A DNA stretch of 64,000 nucleotides from Enterovibrio coralii (GTDB lineage: Bacteria; Pseudomonadota; Gammaproteobacteria; Enterobacterales; Vibrionaceae). Position 1 is the first letter of the stretch; each line of letters starts with the position of its first letter. The position numbers and the translations under genes are program-made. The notes beneath the pieces are model-generated. The model saw only the letters and a program-made list of their open reading frames with translations, did no database searches and was not told where the DNA came from. The stretch spans positions 238,471-302,470 of the forward strand of contig NZ_LNTY01000025.1 of NCBI RefSeq assembly GCF_001559595.1, read 5' to 3'. Positions 40,180-48,741 of this stretch are shown piece by piece.

Positions 40180-40292
40180 AAACGGTCCCCCATCTCGCAA
40201 CACTTCCCCTAACTAATTTATAGTTTATTTAACTGATTTTTCAATAAATTGGACAGGTGTAAACAACACGAGATTCGGGACTTTGAAGCCAG

Positions 40293-40598
40293 TTATCGGA
40301 TAAGTAAGAAAAAGCCCATTGATATGACGACAGTCGGCAAGGTACCGAGCCGCATTAAACTGAGCACACAGACGAAAACACCGGAAAGTAAAAAGGCATT
40401 GTCGAATGAAACGTCTAACTCGCCTTCCGGGAAAACGAGAATAGGAACAGCCAGTGCAGTGAGTACAGCAGGCGCACTGAATTTCAAGAATCGTTGCATG
40501 ACTGGCGTGACCCGAAAGGGAATGCTTTTGGCCAAGAAAAAGTAACGAACGCTGAATGTAATGGCAGCCATACCAAAAATCATCAACCAAGTATTCAT
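40293..40598 (-). CDS. azlD: AzlD-family branched-chain amino acid exporter subunit
   Basis: A 101-residue protein with three hydrophobic segments (about 4-22, 38-58, 66-98), beginning WLMIFGMAAITFSVRYFFL. This is the AzlD family, the small partner of AzlC in export of branched-chain amino acids and analogues. The start overlaps the repaired end of azlC by 4 bp. Confidence 0.85.
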   Translation of the reverse strand: MNTWLMIFGMAAITFSVRYFFLAKSIPFRVTPVMQRFLKFSAPAVLTALAVPILVFPEGELDVSFDNAFLLSGVFVCVLSLMRLGTLPTVVISMGFFLLIR

Positions 40599-41331
40599 TG
40601 TTCATCCTCCTTTTCATGGGTTTTTGGTGACATGCCACTTTCACAAATAAATCCTGCCAACATGCCAACTAACGCGCCAGCATGAGAGCATTGCCAATGC
40701 CTGCCAACGTGAAAAAGACCACAGAAATGGCGGAGACAATCACGCTGCAAAGTACGGGGAAATCTTTAATGGTTGGGATGACAAGAGCAATAAAGGTTGC
40801 AGCGATGGCGAACTCCAGTCCCAGCTCTTCGATGTTGTCGAAATGAGTGCCGCCAAGTACACCCACCAATGTCGCGAGATTCCAGCAGAGATAGAAAAAT
40901 GCGCCACTGAAAAGGGCATAGTGCCGGCAAAAGATGCCGTGTTTTTCAGTATGCGCGGCACTGAGCGCATACATTTCATCGGTCAGCAGAAAGCCGAGTG
41001 CCAAGCGCCACTTAAGCGGGAGCACTTGGATGTGTTGGCGCATGTTGACCGAGTAAAGAAGGTGGCGAGCACTAATCACAAACGTGGTACCAAATAATGT
41101 GCCTGTCGGCGCGCCAATGCCCATCATGGTTACGCCTGAGAGCTGCGCAGCACCGGCGAAGACTAACAATGACATGGCTTGTGCTTGGAGTGGTGTCAGC
41201 CCTGCTTGAATACCCAATGAGCCACATAAAATGCCCCAAGGCACCACGGCAACACTGAGTGGGATCATATCTGAAAACGCCGTAAGCCAAATGCGCTTCG
41301 AAGACGGCGTGAGAGTCGAGTGTCCATTCAT
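40595..41331 (-). CDS. azlC: AzlC-family branched-chain amino acid exporter subunit (C-terminal frameshift)
   Basis: A 245-residue membrane protein when one base near 40675 is restored. PLSVAVVPWGILCGSLG and LVFAGAAQLSGVTMMG are family hallmarks. As written the frame stops at 40669 after LMLAR. The next frame continues with ALVGMLAGFICESGM and ends in a TGA that overlaps the azlD start as ATGA, the usual arrangement. It is 34 bp after an AraC-type regulator gene on the same strand. Confidence 0.85.
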
Positions 41332-41365
41332 TGAAAGCGAGTCCTTCTTTCGCTTGAAACCTGAT

Positions 41366-42211
41366 TTAAGTTCTAACAGACCGTTTTGGGGAAGAATTGC
41401 ACAAAATTGCTTTTTGATATTGCTTGGGTGTCACACCCATGGCGCGACGAAAGTGCCTGTGGAGATGGCTTTGATCGTGAAAGCCACAGGCGTGCGCGCA
41501 CTCTGCCACGGGCATGCCAGACTTCAGCAGCAGTTTGGCTCGCCGTACTTTCAATTGGATCTGATAGGCATGCGGAGGCAATCCAAAACGTGCTTTAAAT
41601 TGTCTTACCAGATGGTAAGGGCTGACTCCGGTAAGCTGACTGAGATCATCGAGCTGAATACCGTCTGCAAAATGTTGATGCAGATACTCACGAACCATGT
41701 CCAACTGTGGCCCAAGTGAGGGGGCAGGCAAGATAGACTGCGTTTGTCTTTGGAATCGACATGTCAGCGACAGCAGGACATGATGGGTGAAAGTCTCAGT
41801 CAACAGCGGTTCTTCGTTGTCACGCAGCAAGTCAAAGAGCATCACTAATTGATTGGCGAGCTTTTGGTCATTTTCTACGGCAGCAGGGAAGTAAGGCGTG
41901 GCTGAAGCTAAGCCCAAGTCTGCATTTACTGCCTCGAATTGCGCTTCGGTAGGATACATGGCTTCATATGACCAACCGCCTTCGCTGGCGGAATGGCCGT
42001 CATGAATTTGATCGGCATTGACCAGAATGATGCTGTTGGTTGGGGCGATGTGATAGCTGCCATTTCGCCAAAAACGCTGCGCGCCTTCGCGGATCACGCC
42101 TACTGTGTATCCTTCGTGCGTATGACGACTAAAAGCTTGTTTTTCATACGTTGCTTGCAGGATTTCCAGACCGCCAAGCAACGGAGAAGCATCAAATTTG
42201 GCAAATTCCAT
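41366..42211 (-). CDS. AraC-family transcriptional regulator
   Basis: A 281-residue AraC-type regulator. The N-terminal cupin domain shows FSRHTHEGYTVGVI, a common ligand-domain start in this subfamily. The C-terminal double helix-turn-helix has LDDLSQLTGVSPYHLVRQFK and AECAHACGFHDQSHLHRHFR. Such proteins often sit beside AzlCD or LysE-type exporters and control them; the ligand cannot be read here. Confidence 0.87.
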   Translation of the reverse strand: MEFAKFDASPLLGGLEILQATYEKQAFSRHTHEGYTVGVIREGAQRFWRNGSYHIAPTNSIILVNADQIHDGHSASEGGWSYEAMYPTEAQFEAVNADLGLASATPYFPAAVENDQKLANQLVMLFDLLRDNEEPLLTETFTHHVLLSLTCRFQRQTQSILPAPSLGPQLDMVREYLHQHFADGIQLDDLSQLTGVSPYHLVRQFKARFGLPPHAYQIQLKVRRAKLLLKSGMPVAECAHACGFHDQSHLHRHFRRAMGVTPKQYQKAILCNSSPKRSVRT

Positions 42212-42282
42212 TGCACACCTATTCGTTCAGTTACTGAGCAGTATAACCAAATAGGTAGCAAAAAATTTGTACAAAATTGCGA

Positions 42283-42329
42283 TATACCTAAACAACCTGA
42301 AGATGCAGGATTCAGCGAGTTTGGGTATA
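42283..42329. repeat. Vibrionaceae-type palindromic intergenic repeat
   Basis: TATACCTAAAC at the left and GTTTGGGTATA at the right form imperfect inverted ends about 47 bp apart. The interior AAACAACCTGAAGATGC recurs in opposite orientation at 44917-44933. Elements of this look are common between genes in vibrios, to my recollection. Confidence 0.6.
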
Positions 42330-42427
42330 CAAGATAGCGATGAGAAAGAAAGTGCTTGGGATTTGAGAATCAAAGTGACCAAAGAAGATGTTTCGCTGTC
42401 TTTAGTAGAGTGGGGAAGTACAAAATA

Positions 42428-42454
42428 AAAAGGATGCCATGAAGGCACCCTTTT
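42428..42454 (-). terminator. Intrinsic terminator of the cold-shock gene
   Basis: AAAAGG-A-TGCC / GGCA-C-CCTTTT with one mismatch and a 5-base loop; on the minus strand it is followed by TTTTTATTTT. Confidence 0.8.
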
Positions 42455-42476
42455 CAGAACTCTGCGAGGAGAAAAA

Positions 42477-42683
42477 TTAGATTTTTTCTACGTTTGCAGC
42501 TTGTGGACCTTTTTGGCCTTGTTCGATTTCAAATGCTACTTGTTGGCCTTCAGCCAGAGTTTTGAAACCTTCGCCAGTGATAGCGCGGAAGTGAACGAAT
42601 ACGTCTGGACCATTCTCTTGTTGAATGAAACCAAAACCTTTCTCTTCGTTAAACCACTTCACGGTACCGGTAGATTTAGACAT
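42477..42683 (-). CDS. CspA-family cold-shock protein
   Basis: A 68-residue single OB-fold protein. The ATG at 42681-42683 has AGGAG at 5-6 bases and yields the usual start [22 protein letters not shown]1 (KGFGFI) and RNP2 (DVFVHF) RNA-binding motifs are intact. It binds single-stranded RNA and DNA as a chaperone. A long upstream region of about 600 bp could hold the structured leader typical of cold-induced members. Which paralogue it is cannot be settled from this sequence. Confidence 0.92.
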   Translation of the reverse strand: MSKSTGTVKWFNEEKGFGFIQQENGPDVFVHFRAITGEGFKTLAEGQQVAFEIEQGQKGPQAANVEKI

Positions 42684-43287
42684 GTTGTCTCCTGAATATA
42701 TTTCCATTTGTAACATTGCGCATGCGCACATAGACCTATTAATGAATCAACTTATGGTGGCAAATGTAGCGAATAGCTTCAGGACAACTTACTTTTGCGA
42801 AGGTAGGGTGTAACGAAGTTTTCAATTGCAGCATAAAGAGCTCTATTAACCAGGCCGAACGATAGTAACACAGCATCTCCAATTGTATAGGTATTTTGGG
42901 TTGCTGCTGTCTCAATGTGTGCTCTGTGTCGGCAGAAATCTCAAAATCACCGAAAATTTCAGCCGAAGTTGAACACAAAGTAAACATAGTCGTTAATTCC
43001 GGAAAAGAAAGTGAGACATATCCCGATTTTCAAAACAGAAAGTGTATTCTTTCTAAGAATCATGAGTTTAGAAGTATAACTGCGTGGAAAATTGTCACTT
43101 AATTGTAAAGAAAATCTTCAGTTGCTCACCGCAAAAAAGCATATAAAAATCCAGAGTCTCATAGCTGATTGTTTCGCGAGACACCTTTAGAATTAGCCTA
43201 TAAGCAAACCACAAGAATCCTGCATATTCATGTGGTTTGGGTCTATTACTTTTATAAAAATGCGCTGAAGAGATTTGGAGGTCGTGA
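42684..43287. other. Intergenic region between divergent cold-shock and fructokinase genes
   Basis: About 600 bp, AT-rich, without a convincing gene. It should contain the cold-shock leader and two divergent promoters. A pair GGCAGAAATC / GAAAATTTCAGCC near 42930-42965 may form a hairpin in the cold-shock leader. Confidence 0.5.
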
Positions 43288-44187
43288 GTGAGAATCGGGA
43301 TTGATCTGGGTGGTACAAAAATCGAGGCAGTGGTGCTTACAGAGGGTGGCGAGCAAGTTTTTTGTGAACGCGTTCCGACACCTCAGCATGACTATCAAGG
43401 CACACTAGAAGCCATTAAAGGCTTGGTTGAGCGTGCAGAAGCGGCGGTGGGTGAAACCTGTACAGTTGGCATGGGCATTCCAGGGACCTTGTCGCCAGTG
43501 ACGGGGCTGGTGAAAAACGCCAACTCGGTATGGTTGAACGGGAAGCCATTGGACAAAGATTTGGCCTCGGTATTAGGTAGAGACGTGCGTATCGCCAATG
43601 ACGCAAACTGCTTGGCAGTATCTGAGGCCGTTGACGGTGCGGGCGCAGGCGAGCATTTCGTCTTTGCCGTTATCATCGGTACGGGTTGTGGCGGCGGTGT
43701 GGCTATTGATGGAAAAGTGCATGCTGGTGGAAATGGCGTTGCAGGTGAGTGGGGACATAACCCGCTACCATGGCAAAATGATGAGGATCGCCACCACGAA
43801 TCAAACACGCCTTGCTACTGCGGCAAACCGGGTTGTTTGGAAGTATTTATTTCAGGGACGGGTTTCTGGAAAGATTTTGAACTGACCACAGGCAAAACGT
43901 TGCGTGGGCCTGAAATCGTTGCGATGGCAGAAAACGGTGACGCAGAGGCTGAGGCATGTTTGCAGCGCTATGAAGACCGTCTGGCGCGTGCATTGGCATC
44001 CGTTGTGAACACAGTTGACCCAGATGTTATTGTCTTGGGTGGTGGTATGTCTAATGTTGATCGCGTGTACAAGAACGTCCCGGGTTTAATGGCCAAATGG
44101 GTTCTCGGTGGTGAGTGTGATACGCCGGTTCGAAAAGCGAAATACGGCGATTCAAGTGGCGTACGTGGCGCAGCTTGGCTTTGGTAA
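43288..44187 (+). CDS. mak: Fructokinase Mak (ROK family)
   Basis: A 299-residue ROK sugar kinase starting with GTG (GGAGG 9 bases upstream). [17 protein letters not shown] is the phosphate-binding motif, [19 protein letters not shown] the catalytic aspartate region, and [15 protein letters not shown] the zinc-binding CxCGxxGCxE. The C-terminal [19 protein letters not shown] is almost identical to E. coli Mak, which phosphorylates fructose to fructose 6-phosphate. It is a single gene with a terminator. Confidence 0.92.
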   Translation: MRIGIDLGGTKIEAVVLTEGGEQVFCERVPTPQHDYQGTLEAIKGLVERAEAAVGETCTVGMGIPGTLSPVTGLVKNANSVWLNGKPLDKDLASVLGRDVRIANDANCLAVSEAVDGAGAGEHFVFAVIIGTGCGGGVAIDGKVHAGGNGVAGEWGHNPLPWQNDEDRHHESNTPCYCGKPGCLEVFISGTGFWKDFELTTGKTLRGPEIVAMAENGDAEAEACLQRYEDRLARALASVVNTVDPDVIVLGGGMSNVDRVYKNVPGLMAKWVLGGECDTPVRKAKYGDSSGVRGAAWLW

Positions 44188-44207
44188 AACAGCCTTACTC
44201 TTCAATC

Positions 44208-44236
44208 AAAAGCACGGTATTGCCGTGCTTTTTCTT
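44208..44236 (+). terminator. Intrinsic terminator of mak
   Basis: AAAAGCACGG / CCGTGCTTTTT with a 5-base loop, 20 bp after the mak stop codon. Confidence 0.9.
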
Positions 44237-44357
44237 TATCTCCTCTCTGCTCTACTCACTATCTGCTGAAGCAACGTCAACCCTTGTGAACAGATCTATA
44301 TTTATTGGAGGTGTTTCATTTTTGAAACTTCCAATGGGCTTTCTGAAAAGGGTATCT

Positions 44358-44912
44358 ATGAAAATCATTTTTGCAGACGACATGGCAGATATGCGTGAAA
44401 ACATCCTCTCTTCACTCAAAGCGGTTGAGGAGGAGTTTGGCCCTTTTGAAATTTTGGGTGAGGCTACCAATGGCAGAGAGCTTATCTCTTTGGTGGAAAG
44501 ACACCCGCATGTCGACCTCGTGTTAACTGACCTTAGAATGCCGACCATGGACGGGTTATCTGCGCTGGTTTACCTCAAAGCGAACAACAAAATTAAAAAC
44601 ATCTTCATGATTTCCAGTGAAAGTATTGTGTCGATTAATCAGGCTGAGAAATTGAAGATGGACGCAGATTTGGACGAAAAAATGGGGTTGTTGGATAAAA
44701 TTGCCCACCGCGTGATCGACGATGAAATCGTGGAAGGAAAGATCAATTCAATTTTGACGGGCTGTGAAAAGCTGCGCCTCGATCCCATCAAAGTGGCGGA
44801 ATATTACGGCGCGACGGGTTACATGAGAAAACCGATTTCCCGTCGAAAAATGGGAAACCTGTTTGAAGCCCTCTCGACCCAAAACGGCTTTATCAATATC
44901 GGCCTCGTTTAG
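44358..44912 (+). CDS. Single-domain response regulator with an internal insert
   Basis: About 184 residues from the ATG at 44358 (MKIIFADDMADMRENIL). It has the acidic pair DD at 7-8, phosphorylation site LVLTDLRMPTMDG (Asp58), the switch serine in FMISSES, and the conserved lysine in GYMRKPIS. A CheY-like domain needs about 20 residues between the switch and the lysine; here about 65 are present, a helical, charged insert (roughly residues 90-140, including LDEKMGLLDKIAHRVIDDE). It is the first gene before cheW and the rest of the chemosensory operon and is likely the target of that CheA. Confidence 0.8.
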   Translation: MKIIFADDMADMRENILSSLKAVEEEFGPFEILGEATNGRELISLVERHPHVDLVLTDLRMPTMDGLSALVYLKANNKIKNIFMISSESIVSINQAEKLKMDADLDEKMGLLDKIAHRVIDDEIVEGKINSILTGCEKLRLDPIKVAEYYGATGYMRKPISRRKMGNLFEALSTQNGFINIGLV

Positions 44913-44916
44913 GCGA

Positions 44917-44933
44917 GCATCTTCAGGTTGTTT
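44917..44933. repeat. Second copy of the intergenic repeat core
   Basis: This 17-bp segment is the exact reverse complement of AAACAACCTGAAGATGC at 42290-42306. The flanks TAGGCGAGC (44909-44918) and GCTCGCCTA (about 44967-44975) form a longer inverted repeat around it, which may act as a terminator or mRNA end. Confidence 0.55.
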
Positions 44934-45111
44934 GGGATTATTGATTGTTTTGACAATGAGACACGCTCGCCTAGTGTTTAAGCGAGGCGACCAAAACACG
45001 ACAAAAAATACATTTTGGTTAGCGAGATTTTTTTTGCGCTTATATATCAATATCTAACGGTTTTTGATTGCAGTTTAAGTGCTTACTGATTACCCGAAAA
45101 AGGTGTAGCAG

Positions 45112-45684
45112 ATGAGTATGGCAGCAGGACACCAACCCAAATTTCACACGCCAGTGAGTACATCAGCCACGCACGGCGACACCAAGAAAAGACGCAATCA
45201 GAAAAACCTTATCTTTTCACTCGATAATGAACAGTACGGCATTCCCTTATCATCGGTAAAAGAAGTGATTGGTATGGTGAATGTCACGCCGATCCCTCAC
45301 GTCCCATCTTTCTTTAAAGGCCTGTTAAACCTGCGTGGGCGGATCATTTCTGTGATTGATTTGAGGTTGAAGTTGGGGCTGGAAGAAAAGCCTTATGAAC
45401 CGAAGAAAACCTCGATCATCATCAGCGACGTTAACGCACTGACCATTGGCACCATCGTCGATGATGTCAATGAGGTGGTGGGCTTTGACGAAGAGCAGAT
45501 TGAACAAAACCTCGACATTGCAAACAGCATCAAACGCGATTACATCTCTGGCGTTGCCAAAGCATCGAACAACCTTGTGCTCTTGCTCGATATCCAGAAA
45601 GTGCTCGACCCCGATGAACTAGAAATCGTTCATCAACACGCCCAGTCATCGCTAAAAAACAACAACGATAGCCAAGAGGGATAA
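45112..45684 (+). CDS. cheW: Chemotaxis adaptor CheW
   Basis: A 190-residue CheW. After a basic 28-residue lead, LIFSLDNEQYGIPLSSVKEVI begins the first SH3-like subdomain; FKGLLNLRGRIISVIDLR is the receptor-contact signature, and the second subdomain ends NNLVLLLDIQKVL. It links the MCP to CheA. It lies between the receiver gene and the MCP gene with only 3 bp before the latter. Confidence 0.92.
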   Translation: MSMAAGHQPKFHTPVSTSATHGDTKKRRNQKNLIFSLDNEQYGIPLSSVKEVIGMVNVTPIPHVPSFFKGLLNLRGRIISVIDLRLKLGLEEKPYEPKKTSIIISDVNALTIGTIVDDVNEVVGFDEEQIEQNLDIANSIKRDYISGVAKASNNLVLLLDIQKVLDPDELEIVHQHAQSSLKNNNDSQEG

Positions 45685-45687
45685 ACC

Positions 45688-47844
45688 ATGTTTGAGACTC
45701 TCTCCTTACGCGCAAAAATCATTTTGGGTAATGCCGTTAGCTTACTGTTTCTCATCGTGCTTGGGGCGGTCAGCTTAAACAGCCTAAGCAAACTAGAAGA
45801 GACAGATCAGTGGGTTGACCATACCCACAGAGTGATCAACAAGGCACTGCAAATTGAGAGCTCTGCGGTGGATATGGAAACGGGTATGCGAGGTTATCTG
45901 CTCGCTGGGCGCGAACAATTTTTGGAACCCTACAACAGCGGTAAGAAACACTTTGAAGAGTTGGTGACGGAGTTAAAGAAAACGGTCAGTGACAATCCCG
46001 CGCAGGTTGCGCTGTTGGGCGAAATCGAATCCAACATTCAGGAATGGCAGAACACAGTCACCGAAGATGCCATTTCGTTGCGTCGGGAAATCGGTGATTC
46101 GAAAACCATGAACGACATGGCCATGGTTATTGCTGAAGCCAGAGGCAAAACCTATTTTGATCGCTTTCGTGGATTGATAGATACCTTTGTTTCTCGCGAG
46201 CGTGGGCTCTTGGCACAACGTGAACAGACGTTTGAGAATGCGGTCAGCGTTGAAGAGATACGTGATTCTGTCGATTGGGTCGCTCACACTTATCAGGTTA
46301 TTGAACAGGCTTTTTTGATTGAAGCGGCGGCACTCGACATGGAAACCGGCATGCGTGGCTTTCTGCTCGCGGGGCGCGAAGAGTTTCTTGAACCCTACAA
46401 TGAGGGACGAAGCCGCATCAATACGCTGATCAACGACCTGAAAAATAAGGTCAATGACAACCCGGCGCAAGTGGCGTTGCTCGGCGACATTGACGCAGTA
46501 ATATCGGAATGGCGTACACAGATTGCGGAGCAGCAAATTTTGCTTCGTCGTGAAATTGGTGATGCCAAAACAATGGATGATGTTTCCGATTTGGTTGCGG
46601 AAGCTCGCGGGAAGCGTTATTTCGACAAGTTTCGCGGTCAAATCGCGACCTTTATTGAACGCGAAGACGTGTTGATGACGCAACGATTAGCTGCGGCAGA
46701 GGCAACGGTTTCAAGCACAAATTACACCTTAATATTTGGCGTTATCATTGCCGTGATTGTCGCCATTCCCACGGCGTATCTGCTGAGTAACTCCATCATG
46801 CGCCCCTTCCAGAATATATTCCGTGGGTTGCGCAAATTCAGCACCAAAGAGTTGCGAGAGTTGAGCGTGGCATTTAATGGCGTCGTACAGCGAATGAGCC
46901 AAAGTGCAGGTCGCGTGGCCACAGTGGCGAACAGCATCGACAATGTATCGCAGAACCTTTCCCAAATCTCTAATCGTCAAGCGAGTTCGGTCGAAGAAAC
47001 GTCTGCGAGCACTGAAGAGATATCTGGCATGGTGCGCATCAATGTGCAGGCGGCAGAAGAATCGCGCGATCTGTCAAAACAGGTCGGAGAAAAAATGTCC
47101 GAGCTTGATGAGGCAATGAACAAGATCTCCGACTCCAACCAGAAAATCGCTGAATTGGTGAAAATCATCGGGGAAATTGGCGCGAAAACAGAAATCATCG
47201 ACGAGATTGTTTTCCAAACCAAACTCTTGTCCTTCAACGCTTCTGTGGAAGCGGAGCGGGCAGGGGAGCATGGACGTGGTTTTGCCGTGGTCGCGCAAGA
47301 AGTGGGTAACCTCGCCCAAATGAGTGGTAAGGCCGCGACGGATATTGCGTCTATTGTGAAGCAAAGTATTGGCGAAGCAGAAACCATCGCCAAAGAGAAC
47401 ACACAACGTGTAGATAATGGGTCAGCGATTGTTGCCGACACACGCAGACAGTCGAATCAAGTGCTTGAAGGCACGACCAAGATCTCAGAGGCCTCGAATG
47501 AACAGGCGAGAGGTATTCAGGAAATCAGCAATGCTGTTGAGTCCATCAATAAAGCCACACAGCACGCTGCGTCTATTGCCGATCAGGCATCGAGTTCAAG
47601 TTCAGAGCTGAGCCGACAAGCGGAAGATCTCAATCGTATGGTGAGAAACCTCAATAGCTTCTTGAGAGGGCATGAAACATCGTCTGTGGACGATGCGCCC
47701 ATGAGTGTGAACAGCCAGATTCAAGAGGACTATGAAAGACAATCTTACTCGAGCATTCGCGATCATGTAGACAACGCATTGGGTACGGAAGAGGTGGGGT
47801 CTTCCGTCGACAGAGACAACAAAGTTGCCTGGAACCGTCTGTAA
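45688..47844 (+). CDS. Methyl-accepting chemotaxis protein with two CHASE3-like domains
   Basis: A 718-residue receptor. A membrane helix at about 9-30 is followed by two copies of a CHASE3-like domain (about 38-185 and 195-335); both contain MDMETGMRG or LDMETGMRG-type cores, LLAGRE and FLEPYN, so they arose by internal duplication. The second membrane helix lies at about 345-367, then HAMP-like sequence and the signalling region, whose hairpin tip is EIVFQTKLLSFNASVEAERAG plus GRGFAVVAQEV (about 505-540). A charged C-terminal tail of about 70 residues ends without the CheR-binding pentapeptide NWETF, though it ends KVAWNRL. SD is GAGGG. The ligand is unknown. Confidence 0.9.
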   Translation: MFETLSLRAKIILGNAVSLLFLIVLGAVSLNSLSKLEETDQWVDHTHRVINKALQIESSAVDMETGMRGYLLAGREQFLEPYNSGKKHFEELVTELKKTVSDNPAQVALLGEIESNIQEWQNTVTEDAISLRREIGDSKTMNDMAMVIAEARGKTYFDRFRGLIDTFVSRERGLLAQREQTFENAVSVEEIRDSVDWVAHTYQVIEQAFLIEAAALDMETGMRGFLLAGREEFLEPYNEGRSRINTLINDLKNKVNDNPAQVALLGDIDAVISEWRTQIAEQQILLRREIGDAKTMDDVSDLVAEARGKRYFDKFRGQIATFIEREDVLMTQRLAAAEATVSSTNYTLIFGVIIAVIVAIPTAYLLSNSIMRPFQNIFRGLRKFSTKELRELSVAFNGVVQRMSQSAGRVATVANSIDNVSQNLSQISNRQASSVEETSASTEEISGMVRINVQAAEESRDLSKQVGEKMSELDEAMNKISDSNQKIAELVKIIGEIGAKTEIIDEIVFQTKLLSFNASVEAERAGEHGRGFAVVAQEVGNLAQMSGKAATDIASIVKQSIGEAETIAKENTQRVDNGSAIVADTRRQSNQVLEGTTKISEASNEQARGIQEISNAVESINKATQHAASIADQASSSSSELSRQAEDLNRMVRNLNSFLRGHETSSVDDAPMSVNSQIQEDYERQSYSSIRDHVDNALGTEEVGSSVDRDNKVAWNRL

Positions 47845-47862
47845 CGATCAGGAGCTGAAACG

Positions 47863-48741
47863 ATGGATGAATACATTAGTTCGGCTAACGCACAGGAAAA
47901 GGTACACACTGATTGGCAAGCGAGTTCAGCGAACCTGACAGTTCAGGAGTTCAACTATTTTGCAGAGCTTATTTTCCAGCACGCAGGGATAAAGCTCGGG
48001 ATCGAAAAGCGCAAGATGTTGGAAATCCGTCTGAGTAAGCGGTTGCGAGCGTTAAACCTAACCAGTTTCAGCGATTACTTGTGCGCGCTGAAGCGAGACA
48101 TGGGTGGACGCGAGTTGATTGAGTTCACCAATGCCGTCACGACAAACAAAACCGAGTTTTTCCGCGAAGAATACCATTTCGATTTTCTTCACGAAGATAT
48201 TCTCGCCAAGCGTCATCCTGAGTCTGTGTTTATTTGGTCTGCAGCCTGTGCCAGTGGTGAAGAGCCTTACTCCATCGCGATGTTGTGCGAAGAAATAAAG
48301 CGTGAGCGTGCCAACTTTGATTATCGTGTTCTGGCCACCGATGTCGACACGCAAAGATTGGCCATGAGCGAGAGCGGTGTTTACGCCAAAGATAAGCTTG
48401 AAGAAATTCCTCAGAAATACATCGACAGATATGTCTCCCGACATCGTTTTGATGCTGCTGGCGACATTCAGGTATCAGAAGCCATTCGACACTATGTGAA
48501 GTTTCGACAACATAATCTAATTCATTATCCTGAAAAATTTGGCATTCAGTTTCACTATATTTTCCTAAGAAATGTCCTGTTCTATTTCGACCGACAAACC
48601 AGTGAGAAAGTTGTTCGCGCTTTGCTATCCCAGCTTCAAATGGGCGGCCTGTTTTTTGTTGGCTTAACAGAAACACTGCAATACATGGATGTGGGACTGA
48701 AGCAAGTCGGCTCCTCTGTGTATCAGAAAGTGCGTGGCTAG
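47863..48741 (+). CDS. cheR: Chemoreceptor methyltransferase CheR
   Basis: A 292-residue CheR. The N-terminal helical domain precedes the SAM domain, which has TEFFREEYHF, the glycine-loop region WSAACASGEEPYSIAM at about 125-140, YRVLATDVDTQRL and the conserved FLRNVLFYF. It methylates glutamates of the adjacent receptor. SD AGGAG lies 8 bases upstream. The stop codon overlaps the next start by one base. Confidence 0.92.
   Translation: MDEYISSANAQEKVHTDWQASSANLTVQEFNYFAELIFQHAGIKLGIEKRKMLEIRLSKRLRALNLTSFSDYLCALKRDMGGRELIEFTNAVTTNKTEFFREEYHFDFLHEDILAKRHPESVFIWSAACASGEEPYSIAMLCEEIKRERANFDYRVLATDVDTQRLAMSESGVYAKDKLEEIPQKYIDRYVSRHRFDAAGDIQVSEAIRHYVKFRQHNLIHYPEKFGIQFHYIFLRNVLFYFDRQTSEKVVRALLSQLQMGGLFFVGLTETLQYMDVGLKQVGSSVYQKVRG

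Noticed and set aside
45688..47844. C-terminal CheR-docking pentapeptide on the receptor
   Set aside because: The tail ends in KVAWNRL, which only loosely recalls NWETF; the match is too weak to claim.
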